Positions 56,287 through 64,000 of a DNA stretch of 64,000 nt are shown here, one piece after another. Under the pieces are notes generated by a model. The model did not search any database and was not told the origin of the DNA. It saw nothing but the letters and a program-made list of their open reading frames with translations. Location: NCBI RefSeq assembly GCF_035918095.1, contig NZ_CP109137.1:4652001-4716000 (forward strand), read 5' to 3'. Both the position numbers and the translations under genes were made by a program. Within the stretch, counting starts at the first letter, position 1; each line of letters opens with the position of its first letter. This DNA comes from Streptomyces sp. NBC_01750 (lineage in GTDB: Bacteria; Actinomycetota; Actinomycetes; Streptomycetales; Streptomycetaceae).

Positions 56287-57639
56287 ATGAGACCTCTCGC
56301 TGCCACCGTCATCGGCTGGGGATGCCTTGTGGCCGCGGTTCCAGTCGCGACGTACATGCTGCTGAATCACGGCACGGCGATCGCCGCCGCCGGTGTTGTG
56401 GTGTGCCTCGCCCTGTTGGCCGTGCCGCGCCCCGACCTGGCGTTGCTTCTACTGCTTGGGATCGTCCCAGTAGCCGCCGTCGTCGATTCAGGTGGTGTGG
56501 CACTGCCGCTGGTTGCTGCGGGAGTCGGTCTCGTCCTCTTCCGTGTCACGCTGAGAGGCTTCCGTCTGCGCGTCCATCTTGCTCTGATTGCGGTCACCGC
56601 CTTCGCGGTCACCTGGAGTTTCCTGCTGCCTCAGGTGACGCTGCTGATGGATCGGTCGTGGAGCGAGATGGCTTCCCTGCTGGTGGGCCTTGGCTTGCTT
56701 GCAGCGTCCGCAGTTGCGCCTCCGGACCCTCGGTCCGTCGGGCGTCTCGTCGCCGGCTCGGGCGCCGGTGTCGCCGGGTATCTCCTCGTCGGGGGAGAGT
56801 ACGTCGACGACCGTCTGACGGGCCTGGGCCTGAACCCCAACTATCTGGGCGCCATGCTGGCACTCGCACTGGTCGCGGCAGTCGGTCTGGCGCGGCTCAA
56901 TCGCTCCTGGGTGTGGCTGCTGCCCGCGCTGCCGTGCGCTGCCGCGATCCTGGAGACCCGATCGCGGGGCGCCTTTCTGATGGTCGCGGCAGGGCTGGCC
57001 TGCGTTCTGCTCGTCGGCCGTCCGCTGCGGCACAAGGTAGTCATCGCGCTGACGATCCTTGCCGTGGCTACGGCTCTCCCGGGCACGCTCGACGCGGTGG
57101 AAGGCAACTTGACGGGACATCGGACATCAACCGAACTGTCCACGAACAGCGACGTGCGGAAGCAGGTTGCCCTGTTGGCGGCGCGGGTGGCGCTCGACCA
57201 CCCGGTCCGCGGCATCGGGTACGGGGTGTTCCCTGGGTACGCCCAGTCCCCGTCTGCCCTCGGCATCTACATCAACACCCACAACGACTACCTGCGCCTG
57301 GCGGCTGAGGCCGGATTGGGCACGCTCGCGCTCTTCGTGGCTTTGCTGTGGCTCGGCCTCGGCCGACGGTGCACTGCAGACCAAGCGATTCTCCGATCGC
57401 TCGGAGTGGCCTACTCGGTGGGGTTGCTGTTCGCCAACACCCTGAGCACCCTGCTCGTGACTGCTCCTTTCTGGGTTTCCCTGGGCTGCCTCCTCGCGCA
57501 TTCCACTCGTAGCCGGCCGACGTCTTCGTTCGTCACCTCCCCCGCATTGGGGGAAGCTCAATGCCGGACTGTGAGGCCGAGATCAGTCAGGGCCGGCGTG
57601 TCGCCTTCGGCTGGAACTGGCAACGATGGGGACAGCTGA
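56287..57639 (+). CDS. Wzy/WaaL-family O-antigen polymerase or ligase
   Basis: The product is about 450 residues with about ten membrane helices. The Wzy_C signature is split over GLNPNYLGAMLALALVA, ETRSRGAFLMVAAGLA, ALDHPVRGIGYGVFPG and the diagnostic NTHNDYLRLAAEAGLGTLALFVALL. In a locus with a flippase it most likely polymerises the repeat unit at the outer face. The start is uncertain: I took the ATG at 56287 just before the first helix; the frame opens earlier (ATG at 56209). The last 26 codons lie on top of a methyltransferase stub read in another frame, so the native C-terminus may have been altered. Confidence 0.82.
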   Translation: MRPLAATVIGWGCLVAAVPVATYMLLNHGTAIAAAGVVVCLALLAVPRPDLALLLLLGIVPVAAVVDSGGVALPLVAAGVGLVLFRVTLRGFRLRVHLALIAVTAFAVTWSFLLPQVTLLMDRSWSEMASLLVGLGLLAASAVAPPDPRSVGRLVAGSGAGVAGYLLVGGEYVDDRLTGLGLNPNYLGAMLALALVAAVGLARLNRSWVWLLPALPCAAAILETRSRGAFLMVAAGLACVLLVGRPLRHKVVIALTILAVATALPGTLDAVEGNLTGHRTSTELSTNSDVRKQVALLAARVALDHPVRGIGYGVFPGYAQSPSALGIYINTHNDYLRLAAEAGLGTLALFVALLWLGLGRRCTADQAILRSLGVAYSVGLLFANTLSTLLVTAPFWVSLGCLLAHSTRSRPTSSFVTSPALGEAQCRTVRPRSVRAGVSPSAGTGNDGDS

Positions 57640-57677
57640 TCAACGAGGAATGCATATCCACCGCCAGGAGCCGCTGA
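57561..57677 (+). pseudogene. Truncated 5' stub of an EPS-locus methyltransferase paralogue
   Basis: The ATG at 57561, with GGGGGAAG upstream, opens a 38-codon frame containing ISQGRRVAFGWNWQRWGQLI and ending STARSR. This aligns with residues about 8-40 of the methyltransferase at 50179 (VEQGKRFAFGRNWQEFSQLV). The frame stops where the SAM domain should begin. It overlaps the 3' end of the polymerase gene by 79 nt in another frame. It is a decayed paralogue or recombination scar. Confidence 0.65.
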
Positions 57678-57819
57678 GTCGGCTCTGAGGTTGTGGATCA
57701 CGTCCAGGACTCGGTCCCGCTTGTGAGAGTGACCTCGGCGATCTCCGCCGCGGCCATGCCTTGCGCGGACAGCAGCACCGTCTGCGCCCGCCGCCATCAA
57801 ATGAGTCGGGCCGTACGCC

Positions 57820-58419
57820 TCAGTGCACCCGCATCGCGGCGGCGATCCGTTTCACCGACTCTTCGATACGCGTCACGCACTCCCGAGCCTCCGCGGGACT
57901 CGCACCGAGGGGATCGGACACGTCGTCATCAGCCCCGGCCGCCCCGACCGCACCGCGTCGAGTCGCGGCACCTTCCACGAGCGCGGCGAACCGGGCGGCC
58001 GGGTCCACCAGACCCGCCGCGTCCTCGGCCCTCACCAGCCGGGCGAACTCGCGCAGGGTGAAGGCTCGGGACAGTGCCCGCACCGGGGAGAGCCGTACGG
58101 CTGCCTCGCGATGCTCCGTCGCGGCGCCGAGCACCAGATCCGCGCTCTCGACCAGCCTGGCCGTCAATCGGCGAGTGACCATCCCGGACGGGTCCACGCC
58201 GCGTCCGACGACCAGCGACGCAGCCGTGGCTGCCACCGGTGTACCCGGGACGGCCTCCGTGCCTGCGCTGCTCACATGAATGCTCTCCGGTGGTGTGGCC
58301 AGCCGCTGTCTCAGAAGGCACTCGGCGATGGGTGACCGATAGAGGTTGCCGGTACACACCGTGAGTACCCGAAATCGGGCCAGGCGCGAGGCGGCGGAGA
58401 AGGAGCCGGAATCGGGCAT
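57820..58419 (-). CDS. Low-molecular-weight protein-tyrosine phosphatase (Wzb-like)
   Basis: The 199-residue product has the P-loop VLTVCTGNLYRSPIAE (CX5R) near residues 18-33 and the late general-acid Asp in DDDVSDPLGASP (about 165-176). It is longer than the usual 150-160 residues because of inserts in the second half. It should dephosphorylate the BY-kinase of the locus, cycling polymer assembly. The ATG at 58419 has no clear ribosome binding site. It lies downstream of the DUF4012 gene on the same strand, 180 nt away. Confidence 0.88.
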   Translation of the reverse strand: MPDSGSFSAASRLARFRVLTVCTGNLYRSPIAECLLRQRLATPPESIHVSSAGTEAVPGTPVAATAASLVVGRGVDPSGMVTRRLTARLVESADLVLGAATEHREAAVRLSPVRALSRAFTLREFARLVRAEDAAGLVDPAARFAALVEGAATRRGAVGAAGADDDVSDPLGASPAEARECVTRIEESVKRIAAAMRVH

Positions 58420-58599
58420 GACGCCAGTATCACCTCAGAACACCCGCTTGACGGCCGGAACGCGGCGAGGGCATCTGCGCGCCGGCCGTAACCGTCGCGG
58501 TGATCGTCACCGCTGTGTGCGGCGGGGCCCCTGCGGTCACGCCCACGGACGTGGTGTACGGCTGAGGCCGTGAGGGATGTTGACCGGCGGGATCCCCGC

Positions 58600-60459
58600 T
58601 CAGTCTCCCCGGCAGCCCGAGGACGGGCGCACCGTGGCCCGCAGCGGGCGCGGCAGTCGTTGGTGCAGCACGGTGGGCGCCCGGTCGGCGGGGGGCTCCA
58701 GCAGGTGCAGCACCACCGTGCGGCTGCTGCCCGCGGGTAGCTCGACGTCGAACGTGTACACCGGATGTCCGCGCTCGACGCCCGGCGACATACGAGCCGT
58801 CTGCCCGTCAATGGTCGCCCTGTTCAGACTCGCCCCGGCGGTCGCGTAGTAGGAGACCAGCAGGCGATTGTCACCCGCACGCGTCGCGTAGGCGGGCTTG
58901 TCCATGCGGGTGGTGACGTATGTGGGAAGTCCGGAGGGCGGTGCGTGGTTGGCGAGGACCGCTTTGACGGTGACCTCGCGGCCCGCGGCGGTACAGCGGC
59001 CGGGATACCACTCCAGAGTGCGGTCGAGGTAGTAGTCCAGCTTCGTGCCGGCGCCGTTGTTGACCACCAGCCCGGCGTAGGGCTCCGGACTCTGCGGCAA
59101 GGAGCCGCCGACCGGACGGGATTCGAGCTCCCGCTGTTCATTCGGGTGGGCGCTCCAGACGGTCATCTGCCCGTTGCCCAGCACGTCGTAGAGGCCGAGG
59201 AGCAGCGCGGGCCGCAGCTGGGGATCGTCGGCGGCGGTCAGCAGGCGCCCGGCGGCGGCGCGGGCCACGTCCAGCAGGAAGGCCTTGCGTTTGAGCGGGT
59301 CCGCGTACGACATGTAGTTGGTGCGCTCACTGATATCCACCACGTTGTCCGCGGAGACGACTGTGCCGTCGGTCGTGCGTGCCTGCCCGGAAGCTGCGAG
59401 CAGCCGGGCCAGCGCGCCCGGATCCAGTGCGAGTACGCCATCGACATGCTCGCCGCTCTTGTCGAGCCAGGCGGCCGACCAGATGCGCGCGGCGTAGGGG
59501 AAGTGCGGGCTCAGATTGGAGTTGGGCCACGTGTTCACCGCGTCGTTGTGTCCGTACATGGTGGTGAACTCGGCACCGAGGTCCACCTTGGGGCGAGCGC
59601 TCACCATCGCGCCGTCGTGTCCGAACTCCGTCAGCGTGAGCTTGCCCCTGTCGGCGGTCATCGTGGCGTAGGCACCGGGCATTCCACCGGTGCCACGCGC
59701 CTCCGCGGGGTTCTGGAACACCACGAAGTAACGCCGCGGACCGTCCGCACCCAGCATCAGCGGCAGGAGTCGGGCGCCGGTGGCGGCGTCCTCCACGGCG
59801 GGCCCAATCCGGTCCAGCCGGCTGAGGAGTTGGTCTCGGACCCGGTCCACGGCGGGCAGCCAGGTGCGGCTGGGCAAGCCGCGGGTCTCCGTACGAGCCG
59901 TGGCCATCTGCCGTGAGGCCTGTTCGAGAGCCGGGGCGGCTTTGCTCAGTTCGGCGAGGTTCAGGTGGCCGCCACCGGCGCCCGCGATGTTGGCGAGGTT
60001 GCCGGCGGCGCTTACAAGGGCAGGCAGTACCTGGCCGGTCAGCCGGTCGACGGCCTTGGCCGTGCCCCGGACGGTCTCGAGAGGGCCTCCGGCGAGGGGC
60101 ACATGCGCGGCCACGGACCATGCGGGTCCGCCGGTGAGCCGGTGCGCCCGAGCAGCGTGCGCCGCAGCGGATCGAGCCGCTGCGTCGGTGCGTGCCCTGC
60201 GGTCCGTGGCGCCCCTCGCCGCCGAGGCCGGCGAGGGGGGAGCCGTCACGGTGTTCCGCAGTGTCTCCAGGTCGATCCGGGCCGCGAGCAGCTCGCTACG
60301 GGCGTACAGGCCCGTGACGAGCACCCAGCACGAACCGGCGAGGAGGAAACCTGCCGCCACCCACATCACCGGCCTGGTGCGACGGTGGCTCCGTCGCACC
60401 AGGCCGGTGAAGCGGGACAGAACGGAGCTGTCCGAGAGTTTGTGGATGATCCACGGCAT
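58600..60459 (-). CDS. DUF4012 membrane-anchored extracellular protein
   Basis: The 619-residue protein has a basic cytoplasmic N-terminus (residues 1-30), one membrane helix (about 31-53), a helical stalk (55-215), and the DUF4012 domain (about 240-600; RRYFVVFQNPAEARGTGGMPGAYA is the family hallmark). The family is common in Gram-positive and actinobacterial cell-envelope loci, often beside polysaccharide genes; its activity is undefined. The hairpin at 60366-60410 lies in its 5' coding part. Its start is 10 nt after the stop of the LAXTG-anchored protein, so they form an operon. Confidence 0.88.
   Translation of the reverse strand: MPWIIHKLSDSSVLSRFTGLVRRSHRRTRPVMWVAAGFLLAGSCWVLVTGLYARSELLAARIDLETLRNTVTAPPSPASAARGATDRRARTDAAARSAAAHAARAHRLTGGPAWSVAAHVPLAGGPLETVRGTAKAVDRLTGQVLPALVSAAGNLANIAGAGGGHLNLAELSKAAPALEQASRQMATARTETRGLPSRTWLPAVDRVRDQLLSRLDRIGPAVEDAATGARLLPLMLGADGPRRYFVVFQNPAEARGTGGMPGAYATMTADRGKLTLTEFGHDGAMVSARPKVDLGAEFTTMYGHNDAVNTWPNSNLSPHFPYAARIWSAAWLDKSGEHVDGVLALDPGALARLLAASGQARTTDGTVVSADNVVDISERTNYMSYADPLKRKAFLLDVARAAAGRLLTAADDPQLRPALLLGLYDVLGNGQMTVWSAHPNEQRELESRPVGGSLPQSPEPYAGLVVNNGAGTKLDYYLDRTLEWYPGRCTAAGREVTVKAVLANHAPPSGLPTYVTTRMDKPAYATRAGDNRLLVSYYATAGASLNRATIDGQTARMSPGVERGHPVYTFDVELPAGSSRTVVLHLLEPPADRAPTVLHQRLPRPLRATVRPSSGCRGD
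60366..60410. repeat. Perfect 20-bp inverted repeat inside the DUF4012 gene
   Basis: The arms 60366-60385 and 60391-60410 are exact reverse complements with a 5-nt loop. They lie within codons about 17-31, encoding the basic segment before the membrane helix. The same DNA must encode protein (TGLVRRSHRRTRPV), so the hairpin is intragenic. Confidence 0.85.
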
Positions 60460-60469
60460 CGTTGGTCTC

Positions 60470-61453
<984 letters not shown>

Positions 61454-61551
61454 CGGTTCGGGCTCCTTCGGAAGGCGCTTGATGAGTGATCGTTCGTTGT
61501 TGTCGGGACGGGAGATTCGAGCGATCGGTGCCGGAGAGGCCGTGGGGGGTG

Positions 61552-61707
61552 TTTCAGGCCGTGGCTCCGTGGCCGGCTATACGGCCACAGCGTGAGGTGC
61601 GGCGGCCCGACGACCGCGCCGTACTCGCCGCGATCTTGTTGGTGGCGGCCGCCTCTGAAAGTGCCTGGCGGCAACTCCCGCCGGTCTTCGGCGCTTTATG
61701 GCGGCCC
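61552..61707 (+). pseudogene. IS5/IS4-type transposase N-terminal remnant
   Basis: The frame reads VAPWPAIRPQREVRRPDDR followed by AVLAAILLVAAASESAWRQLPPVFGALWRP, matching the N-terminal segment of IS5-family transposases (pattern R-x-DDRAVLAAI ... AWR-x-LPP-x-FG). The homologous reading ends abruptly near 61707. No catalytic DDE part, terminal inverted repeats or target duplications were found. Confidence 0.5.
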
Positions 61708-62280
61708 CGGTGCGAAATCGAATCGGTCCGTGTTCGCGCACTCCAAGGGCGCACAATGGCGTGGGTGAACAGTTCCGCCTTCTTCACCACCTCTTCCAGC
61801 ATCGCGCTGATCACTCCCTTGCCTCAATCGGCACTGCCACCGGTCTCTGCCACCGCCGAATGCAGGACTCGGACGACTTCCGGGCCAGGACTCATCGGCC
61901 GGCAAGGCCATTGACCGAAATCAAGCAACAGGATCCATAGACGTGGGTGGCTCCGGCAAAACAGGCTCACCATGTGCTCCACAGGACGGCGCAGTGGTTG
62001 CACTCATGTGGCCCTCAGCGTTCGCGGCCGCGGCCTGATTCTGGTGAGGCACTGTCGCGAAGCGAGAGACCTCGGACGGGCGGCAGAATTACCTGCGCCG
62101 CGTCGCACCCGAATCCCTGTCCACGGTTCGCGGGTGCCCGTGACCGGATTCCAGCGGTGGACGGCCACCTCGACGACGCGCTCGGCAGGCTGTCCATCGC
62201 CCCGCTGCGGCTGCTGACCACCGCTCAACATGCCCGCACTGCTTTCCTCGTGCGTACGCCGACCCGCGGGCGGTCGTATC

Positions 62281-62328
62281 GGCCGCCGGAAGCGGCACCC
62301 CTCCCGGCCGCCGGAAGCGGCACCTCCC
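62281..62328. repeat. Short tandem duplication
   Basis: A 25-bp and a 23-bp copy of GGCCGCCGGAAGCGGCACC plus CTCCC lie head to tail in the non-coding stretch upstream of the terminator at 62364. Confidence 0.6.
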
Positions 62329-62363
62329 GGTCGCCGGACAGGCAACAGACCGGCGTCATGCGC

Positions 62364-62399
62364 GAGCCAGGCGCCCGGCTTGTCCGGGACGCCTGGCTC
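62364..62399 (-). terminator. Hairpin terminator of the YciI-like gene
   Basis: GAGCCAGGCG pairs perfectly with CGCCTGGCTC, and an inner CCCGG/CCGGG pair extends the stem to 15 bp with one bulge. It lies 40 nt past the stop at 62439. Confidence 0.75.
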
Positions 62400-62438
62400 G
62401 GGCCACTGCTCCCGCGCGGCTACCGGATGCCGCCGGGA

Positions 62439-62795
62439 TCAGCCCTCGGCGATCTCGCGGACCTCGGAGGTGACCGTCCAGTGCTCCGGGTGGATCTGCA
62501 GGAACCGCTTGGTCCACTCGATGGCCTCGGCCTTGTCCTTGGCCTGCAGGATGGCGTACCCGCCGATGACTTCCTTGCTCTCGGTGAAGGGGCCGTCGGT
62601 GTAGCGGAACTTGCCGCCGGACCAGGTGACCCTGGTGCCCTCGGAGGTCGGGGTGAGCCCGGCCGTGTCCAGCATGACCCCAGCCTTGGTGATCTCCTCG
62701 AACAGCGCGCCCATGCGCTCCGCGAACTCGGGGCCGGGGTCGCCGGCGGGAGCATTCTCCTCGTCGATACGGATCATCGTCAGGAAACGCGGCAT
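62439..62795 (-). CDS. YciI/DGPF-domain protein
   Basis: The 118-residue ferredoxin-like protein begins MPRFLTMIRIDEENAP. It contains the DGPF motif FRYTDGPFTESKEVIGGYAI and AIEWTKRFLQIHPEHWTVTSEVREI. Such proteins often accompany ECF sigma factors of the SigJ/ECF41-42 type, and an ECF gene lies 1 kb away. The function is unknown. The ATG at 62795 has GAGGAG with good spacing. It ends in a hairpin terminator. Confidence 0.9.
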   Translation of the reverse strand: MPRFLTMIRIDEENAPAGDPGPEFAERMGALFEEITKAGVMLDTAGLTPTSEGTRVTWSGGKFRYTDGPFTESKEVIGGYAILQAKDKAEAIEWTKRFLQIHPEHWTVTSEVREIAEG

Positions 62796-63118
62796 GGTGA
62801 CTCCTCGGTCGGGAGGACAGGGGCTTTCCCTGGCTCTCGCCCCTGTGTCGAACGGGAATCGGCGGGATCGACAGCTCTCCAGGAATTCTTCTGAGAACTT
62901 TCCGGCACGGCCACCGCAGTGGTCCGGTCCCGGCCGCCGGTGATCGCGGAGCAAGGCCGTCCGGCCGCGGAGGAGCGGGGCGGACGGCCTTGCCGGTCCG
63001 GTTCGCGGCCCTCGTACCGCCTGAAGCCGCAGTGAAACCGCGGTGAAGCCCACCTCGGGGCCGTCGCCTGTCCCGGGCGTCCCTGCCGCGCTCAGGAGCG
63101 GGTTTCGGGCCCGCACGC
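62796..63118. other. Intergenic region, 323 bp
   Basis: It contains the terminator at 62952-62992 and the promoter side of the YciI-like gene. I see no gene. Confidence 0.6.
62952..62992 (-). terminator. Hairpin terminator of the cupredoxin gene
   Basis: CAAGGCCGTCCG (62952-62963) pairs perfectly with CGGACGGCCTTG (62981-62992) across a 17-nt loop, in the gap downstream of the cupredoxin gene. Confidence 0.6.
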
Positions 63119-63583
63119 TCAGTAGCCGTTGCTGTTCTGCGGGGTCCTGTTCACAGGCGCACTGCTTCCACCCACGGTGATCTTCGTCTTCATGCCCAGG
63201 TCCTTGTGCCCGTCCACGGGGCAGTAGATCTCGTAGGTGCCGGACTTCAAGGTCACCTCGAGCGTCCCGGAGGCCCCGGGGGCGAGGGTCTTGGTGCGGT
63301 GCTCCCCGGCGGGGCCTTCGATTTCCAGGGCGTGGTCGTGGTGGCCGCTGTTCCTGGCGACGAAGGTGTAGGAGCCCGGCTTGAACGTTTTCTGCGACAG
63401 TGCGATGTGGAAGTCGGTCAGGTCGGCGTTCACCTGCGTCACTCCCGGTTCGACGCTCTTCTTCGGGGGCGTGGAAGTGGTCGAGCCGCCTCCGTTCCCA
63501 CCTCCGCAGCCCGCGAGCACGCCCGCCAGCGCTCCGGCTGCCAGCCCCAGCACCACGCGGTTTCGGGTGAGTGTCCTTGTCAT
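63119..63583 (-). CDS. Cupredoxin lipoprotein (plastocyanin-like)
   Basis: The 154-residue precursor has a signal peptide and lipobox LAGC (Cys26), a Gly/Ser linker, and a type I copper beta-barrel. The likely copper ligands are the His in HHDHALEIEGPAG and the Cys, His and Met of YCPVDGHKDLGMKT. It is an extracytoplasmic electron carrier or copper-binding protein. The ATG at 63583 lies divergent from an ECF sigma gene with a gap of about 115-170 bp, so they may be co-regulated. Confidence 0.9.
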   Translation of the reverse strand: MTRTLTRNRVVLGLAAGALAGVLAGCGGGNGGGSTTSTPPKKSVEPGVTQVNADLTDFHIALSQKTFKPGSYTFVARNSGHHDHALEIEGPAGEHRTKTLAPGASGTLEVTLKSGTYEIYCPVDGHKDLGMKTKITVGGSSAPVNRTPQNSNGY

Positions 63584-63754
63584 GGCTCAGCCCTCGGTAG
63601 AAGCTCCGTTGTGCAGTTCTTACGGATGAACCGCGCCGAGGGATTGGCCGGTTTGGCTGTGGGCGCCTTCGGCGGGCGGCGGGTGGAAAATAGGAGAGTG
63701 ACTTCCCGTGGAGACGGAGCAATCCCTTCGGGGAGGCCGACCGTATTCACTGAT

Positions 63755-64000
63755 ATGCAGAGAATGGGCCTCCCTCTCGGACGCGCATCGGACGAGGCAC
63801 TGCTGTCCGGGCTGGCTACAGGCGATCCGGAGATCGCCGTTGCGTTCGTGCGCCGCTTTCAGCGTGTGGTTTTCGGCGTCGCCATCGCGGTCATCGGCGA
63901 TTCCCAGCTCGCCGAGGACATCGCGCAGCAGACTTTCGAGCGGGCGTGGCGGCACGCCCAGATCTACGATTCCCGCCGCGGGTCCGTGAAGACCTGGCTG
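63755..64000 (+). CDS. ECF-type RNA polymerase sigma factor (N-terminal part, runs off the window)
   Basis: The visible 82 codons contain a sigma-70 region 2: ASDEALLSGLATGDPEIAV, AFVRRFQRVVFGVAIAVIGD and AEDIAQQTFERAWRHA, ending RRGSVKTWL. It directs RNA polymerase to a regulon, probably responding to envelope or redox stress. The start is uncertain: the ATG at 63755 is used; a GTG at 63698 is in frame but sits 1 nt from GGAG, and an ATG at 63764 is also possible. An anti-sigma gene, if any, would be beyond the window. Confidence 0.88.
   Translation, partial: MQRMGLPLGRASDEALLSGLATGDPEIAVAFVRRFQRVVFGVAIAVIGDSQLAEDIAQQTFERAWRHAQIYDSRRGSVKTWL

Larger units (their letters stand above)
61454..62438. 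other. Roughly 1-kb region without an intact gene
   Basis: Apart from the transposase remnant and a short tandem repeat, I see no gene with a supporting start, ribosome binding site and codon bias here. A plus-strand frame across 61947-62894 has ordinary length for high-GC noise and no recognisable domain. Confidence 0.6.

Noticed and set aside
58420..58599. Possible small gene or remnant in the gap between the phosphatase and DUF4012 genes
   Set aside because: A frame ending DVVYG has no start signal or homology that I recognise.
61947..62894. Plus-strand 315-codon frame
   Set aside because: It overlaps the YciI-like gene in antisense, lacks a ribosome binding site and has no recognisable domain.

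Overview
The window is high-GC actinobacterial chromosome, almost certainly Streptomyces or a very close relative. Supporting signs are strong G/C third-position bias, frequent GTG and TTG starts, likely leaderless starts behind TAnnnT boxes, mycothiol-dependent enzyme families, a Tat-exported PhoX with a PHO box, an LAXTG-type surface protein, an ECF41 sigma remnant, and DUF2630, DUF4239 and DUF6126 family proteins. It reads as core or near-core chromosome with one specialised block. I saw no rRNA, tRNA, CRISPR array, prophage or intact insertion sequence.

Region 1 (0-20 kb) is housekeeping and accessory metabolism. It holds the N-terminus of an unknown protein, a PHO-box-controlled PhoX phosphatase, an APC amino-acid permease, an Hsp15-like S4 protein, and a TetR regulator divergent from a metallo-beta-lactamase-fold hydrolase operon. 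The first gene of that operon is a SnoaL-like protein with an apparent in-frame internal deletion. A surface nuclease-fold protein, an NADPH:quinone reductase-like enzyme, a FUSC transporter, a flavin amine oxidase, a universal stress protein, and a luciferase-like monooxygenase with its FMN reductase follow.

Region 2 (20-41 kb) contains a 2,4-dienoyl-CoA reductase with a PadR regulator, a methyltransferase, a phosphoribosyltransferase-hydrolase fusion, a HAD phosphatase, a GGCT-fold protein, a secreted GH27 alpha-galactosidase and CorA (whose 3' end is tandemly duplicated). It also holds a decayed ECF41 sigma factor, two PP2C-type phosphatases, an IclR regulator, an OmpR-type two-component system beside two small exported proteins, and an orphan nitrate-sensing histidine-kinase-like protein.

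Region 3 (about 41.5-61.5 kb) is the most distinctive part. It looks like a nearly complete Wzx/Wzy-dependent surface-polysaccharide locus in several divergent transcription units. The parts are a glutaminyl cyclase-like protein, a Wzz/BY-kinase chain-length regulator, a UDP-sugar 6-dehydrogenase, two SDR sugar epimerases, a WecA/MraY-type priming transferase, two GT4 glycosyltransferases, a methyltransferase, an asparagine-synthase-type amidotransferase, a Wzx flippase, a Wzy/WaaL-type polymerase or ligase, a low-molecular-weight tyrosine phosphatase (Wzb role), a DUF4012 membrane protein and an LAXTG-anchored repeat protein. The dehydrogenase, C4-epimerase and amidotransferase together suggest an amidated hexuronic acid (inference). 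A 38-codon stub of a second copy of the methyltransferase overlaps the 3' end of the polymerase gene, and a transposase remnant lies just beyond the locus, so its edge has been rearranged.

Region 4 (61.5-64 kb) has about 1 kb of decayed sequence, a YciI/DGPF-domain protein, a cupredoxin lipoprotein and the start of a divergent ECF sigma factor that runs off the window.
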